From Erysipelotrichaceae bacterium (GTDB lineage: Bacteria; Bacillota_I; Bacilli_A; Erysipelotrichales; Erysipelotrichaceae), in assembly GCA_900770275.1 (NCBI GenBank), contig CAAGJS010000185.1, forward strand, positions 1 through 6,380: DNA of 6,380 nucleotides. The letters run 5' to 3'. The notes under the pieces were generated by a model. That model had not been told where the DNA came from and did no database searches. It worked only from the letters and a program-made list of their open reading frames with translations. Positions 5,436 to 6,380 of this stretch are shown piece after piece (the stretch's first letter is position 1; every line of letters starts with the position of its first letter). A program made the translations under genes and the position numbers.

Positions 5436-6055
5436 CACCTTGCCCCCTTTCTGTCACGCTTCCGGCGAAGCAGCATCATCACATATCCCGTCACCCCGGC
5501 AAGGATCACCAGAAGAGGTGTTGAGATCGAGGTAAAGATCGACAGCGCCATGACGATAAGAAACAGGATCCAGGAAAAGAGATCTACGAGATCCCCCTTC
5601 CCGATCTTCAGCACGGACTGAAAGATGAGAACCGTGACACACGCCCGGATCCCCGCAAAGGCGTGCCCCACCGCCGGGATATTCGCGAAATTCTTGAGGA
5701 ACGCCGCGATGACGCAGATGATGACCATCGAGGGAAAGATGACACCGAGCGTTGCCACGATCCCGCCGATTGCGCCTCTCATCTTGGAGCCGACAAAGGT
5801 CGCGGTGTTCACCGCGATCGCGCCGGGGGTGCACTGGCTGATCGCGTAGTAGTCGGTCAGCTCATCCTCACTTGCCCAGTGCTTCTTCTCCGTCACCTCG
5901 TGCTCGATCACCGGCAGCATCGCAACGCCTCCGCCAAAGGTCGCGGCCCCGATCCGCACAAAGGTAAGAAAGAGCTCGAACAGCCCTGCCTTCGGTGTTT
6001 CCTCGGGGAATGCTGCCTTCTTCGCTTGTGTCTTTCTCTTCTCTTCCTGTTCCAT
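5435..6055 (-). CDS. chrA: Chromate transporter, first half-size ChrA subunit
   Basis: The 206-residue product begins with a charged cytoplasmic tail (1-22, rich in Lys and Glu). The CHR domain follows: FVRIGAATFGGGVAMLP (32-48), AISQCTPGAIAVNTATFVG (71-89), FPSMVIICVIAAF (107-119), and several further hydrophobic helices to about 195, ending in a basic tail RRKRDRKGAR. Two-gene short CHR systems are known from Bacillus subtilis, where both halves are needed for chromate resistance; this pair is arranged the same way. The ATG at 6055 is chosen because GGAGG (CCTCC at 6061-6065 on the plus strand) stands five bases before it; the ATG at 6067 overlaps that site and would add four residues. The gene is first in a two-gene operon. 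The upstream region (6068-6160) contains A+T-rich -10-like sequences, but no promoter I can place with confidence. Confidence 0.9.
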   Translation of the reverse strand: MEQEEKRKTQAKKAAFPEETPKAGLFELFLTFVRIGAATFGGGVAMLPVIEHEVTEKKHWASEDELTDYYAISQCTPGAIAVNTATFVGSKMRGAIGGIVATLGVIFPSMVIICVIAAFLKNFANIPAVGHAFAGIRACVTVLIFQSVLKIGKGDLVDLFSWILFLIVMALSIFTSISTPLLVILAGVTGYVMMLLRRKRDRKGAR

Positions 6056-6160
6056 ACCTGCCTCCATTCCGTGAGTCAGTCTACCATGGAATCAGATATA
6101 GGAATACTATTTGTTTTATTCGCATCCATACGCATTCCATATGTTTTCCAGGCCGCAAAA

Positions 6161-6199
6161 TGCCGGCAGGATCTCTCCTTCCGGGAGTTCCCGCCGGCA
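6161..6199 (-). terminator. Long GC-rich hairpin, probable terminator of the right-edge gene
   Basis: TGCCGGC (6161-6167) pairs perfectly with GCCGGCA (6193-6199). The stem continues after one mismatch with GGA/TCC and then CTCTC/GGGAG, closing on a small TTCC loop. On the minus strand it is followed by ATTTTGC, a short T-run; on the plus strand by CTTTCTTCTATATTTT. It lies about 90 bases after the stop of the partial minus-strand gene and upstream of the transporter operon, so it most likely separates these two units and may work in both directions. Confidence 0.6.
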
Positions 6200-6286
6200 C
6201 TTTCTTCTATATTTTAGTGTTCTGTCTTAATGCTCTGTTTCCGTGCGTTCTGTTGTTCCGCGTGTCTTCCCGGTTCTGCCTGTTCC

Positions 6287-6380
6287 TTATTCGTCCTCCG
6301 GCAGATCTCCGTACTTTCCCTCGGAAAATTCCTTCACGATGGTCTTCAGGTCCACGTCATCGTCGAAGTGATTCTTCTTC
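6287..6380 (-). CDS. C-terminal end of an unidentified protein (partial)
   Basis: An open minus-strand frame runs from the right edge to a TAA at 6289-6287. The last 30 residues include NHFDDDVDLKTIVKEFSEGK and end in GDLPEDE. The mix of acidic and basic residues and the codon choice look like a soluble cytoplasmic protein's tail, and the hairpin at 6161-6199 in the expected position supports a real gene end. I do not recognise the family from so short a piece. Confidence 0.55.
   Translation of the reverse strand, partial: KKNHFDDDVDLKTIVKEFSEGKYGDLPEDE

Noticed and set aside
5663..6217. Plus-strand open frame (184 codons)
   Set aside because: It is antisense to the first chromate transporter gene and shows no domain or start signal.
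1..6380. CRISPR array, tRNA, rRNA or complete insertion sequence
   Set aside because: No regularly spaced repeats, no tRNA-like cloverleaf, no rRNA segments and no transposase motifs were seen on either strand.

Overview
The window looks like a moderately GC-rich Bacillota genome, probably a Clostridia/Lachnospiraceae-type gut anaerobe. The grounds are strong Shine-Dalgarno sequences (GGAGG, GAGGTGA) before almost every gene, tight operons with 1-nt stop/start overlaps, and gene families typical of that group: an ImmA/IrrE protease with a degenerate N-terminal HTH, a DUF6577-like AbiEi, and paired half-size chromate transporters. Nothing here fixes the species.

Layout from left to right. Positions 1-200 hold no gene I can identify, only a strong hairpin at 152-180. 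Positions 201-1597 on the minus strand hold a two-gene operon: an HTH/ImmA-IrrE zinc-protease-like protein followed, with a TGATG overlap, by a long RelB/DinJ-family antitoxin. No toxin gene follows in the window. Positions 1598-1881 are a divergent promoter region. Positions 1882-2844 on the plus strand hold an ABC/AAA-type ATPase with Walker A, signature and Walker B motifs; it appears cut off at its C-terminus and has Arg where the family usually has the switch His. Positions 2861-2968 carry two related palindromes 67 bp apart that bracket a promoter. They precede a two-gene AbiE-type (type IV) toxin-antitoxin operon: AbiEi-like antitoxin/repressor (2980-3693) and AbiEii-like nucleotidyltransferase toxin (3695-4747). 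After a short convergent gap come two overlapping minus-strand genes for a two-subunit chromate transporter (4860-6055). A hairpin at 6161-6199 and the last 30 codons of an unidentified minus-strand gene (6287-6380) close the window.

Taken together, 201-4747 reads as a small defence/toxin-antitoxin island built from three modules beside ordinary transport genes. The AbiE module is visibly more A+T-rich than its neighbours and begins a short way after the point where the ATPase loses family resemblance, which suggests that it arrived by insertion or recombination. The best candidates for something less described are the protease plus composite DinJ pair without a toxin, the shortened ImmA/IrrE protein, and the truncated ATPase. 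The AbiE operator arrangement is clear but matches known AbiEi autoregulation. All family assignments are from memory of the families; no search was run.
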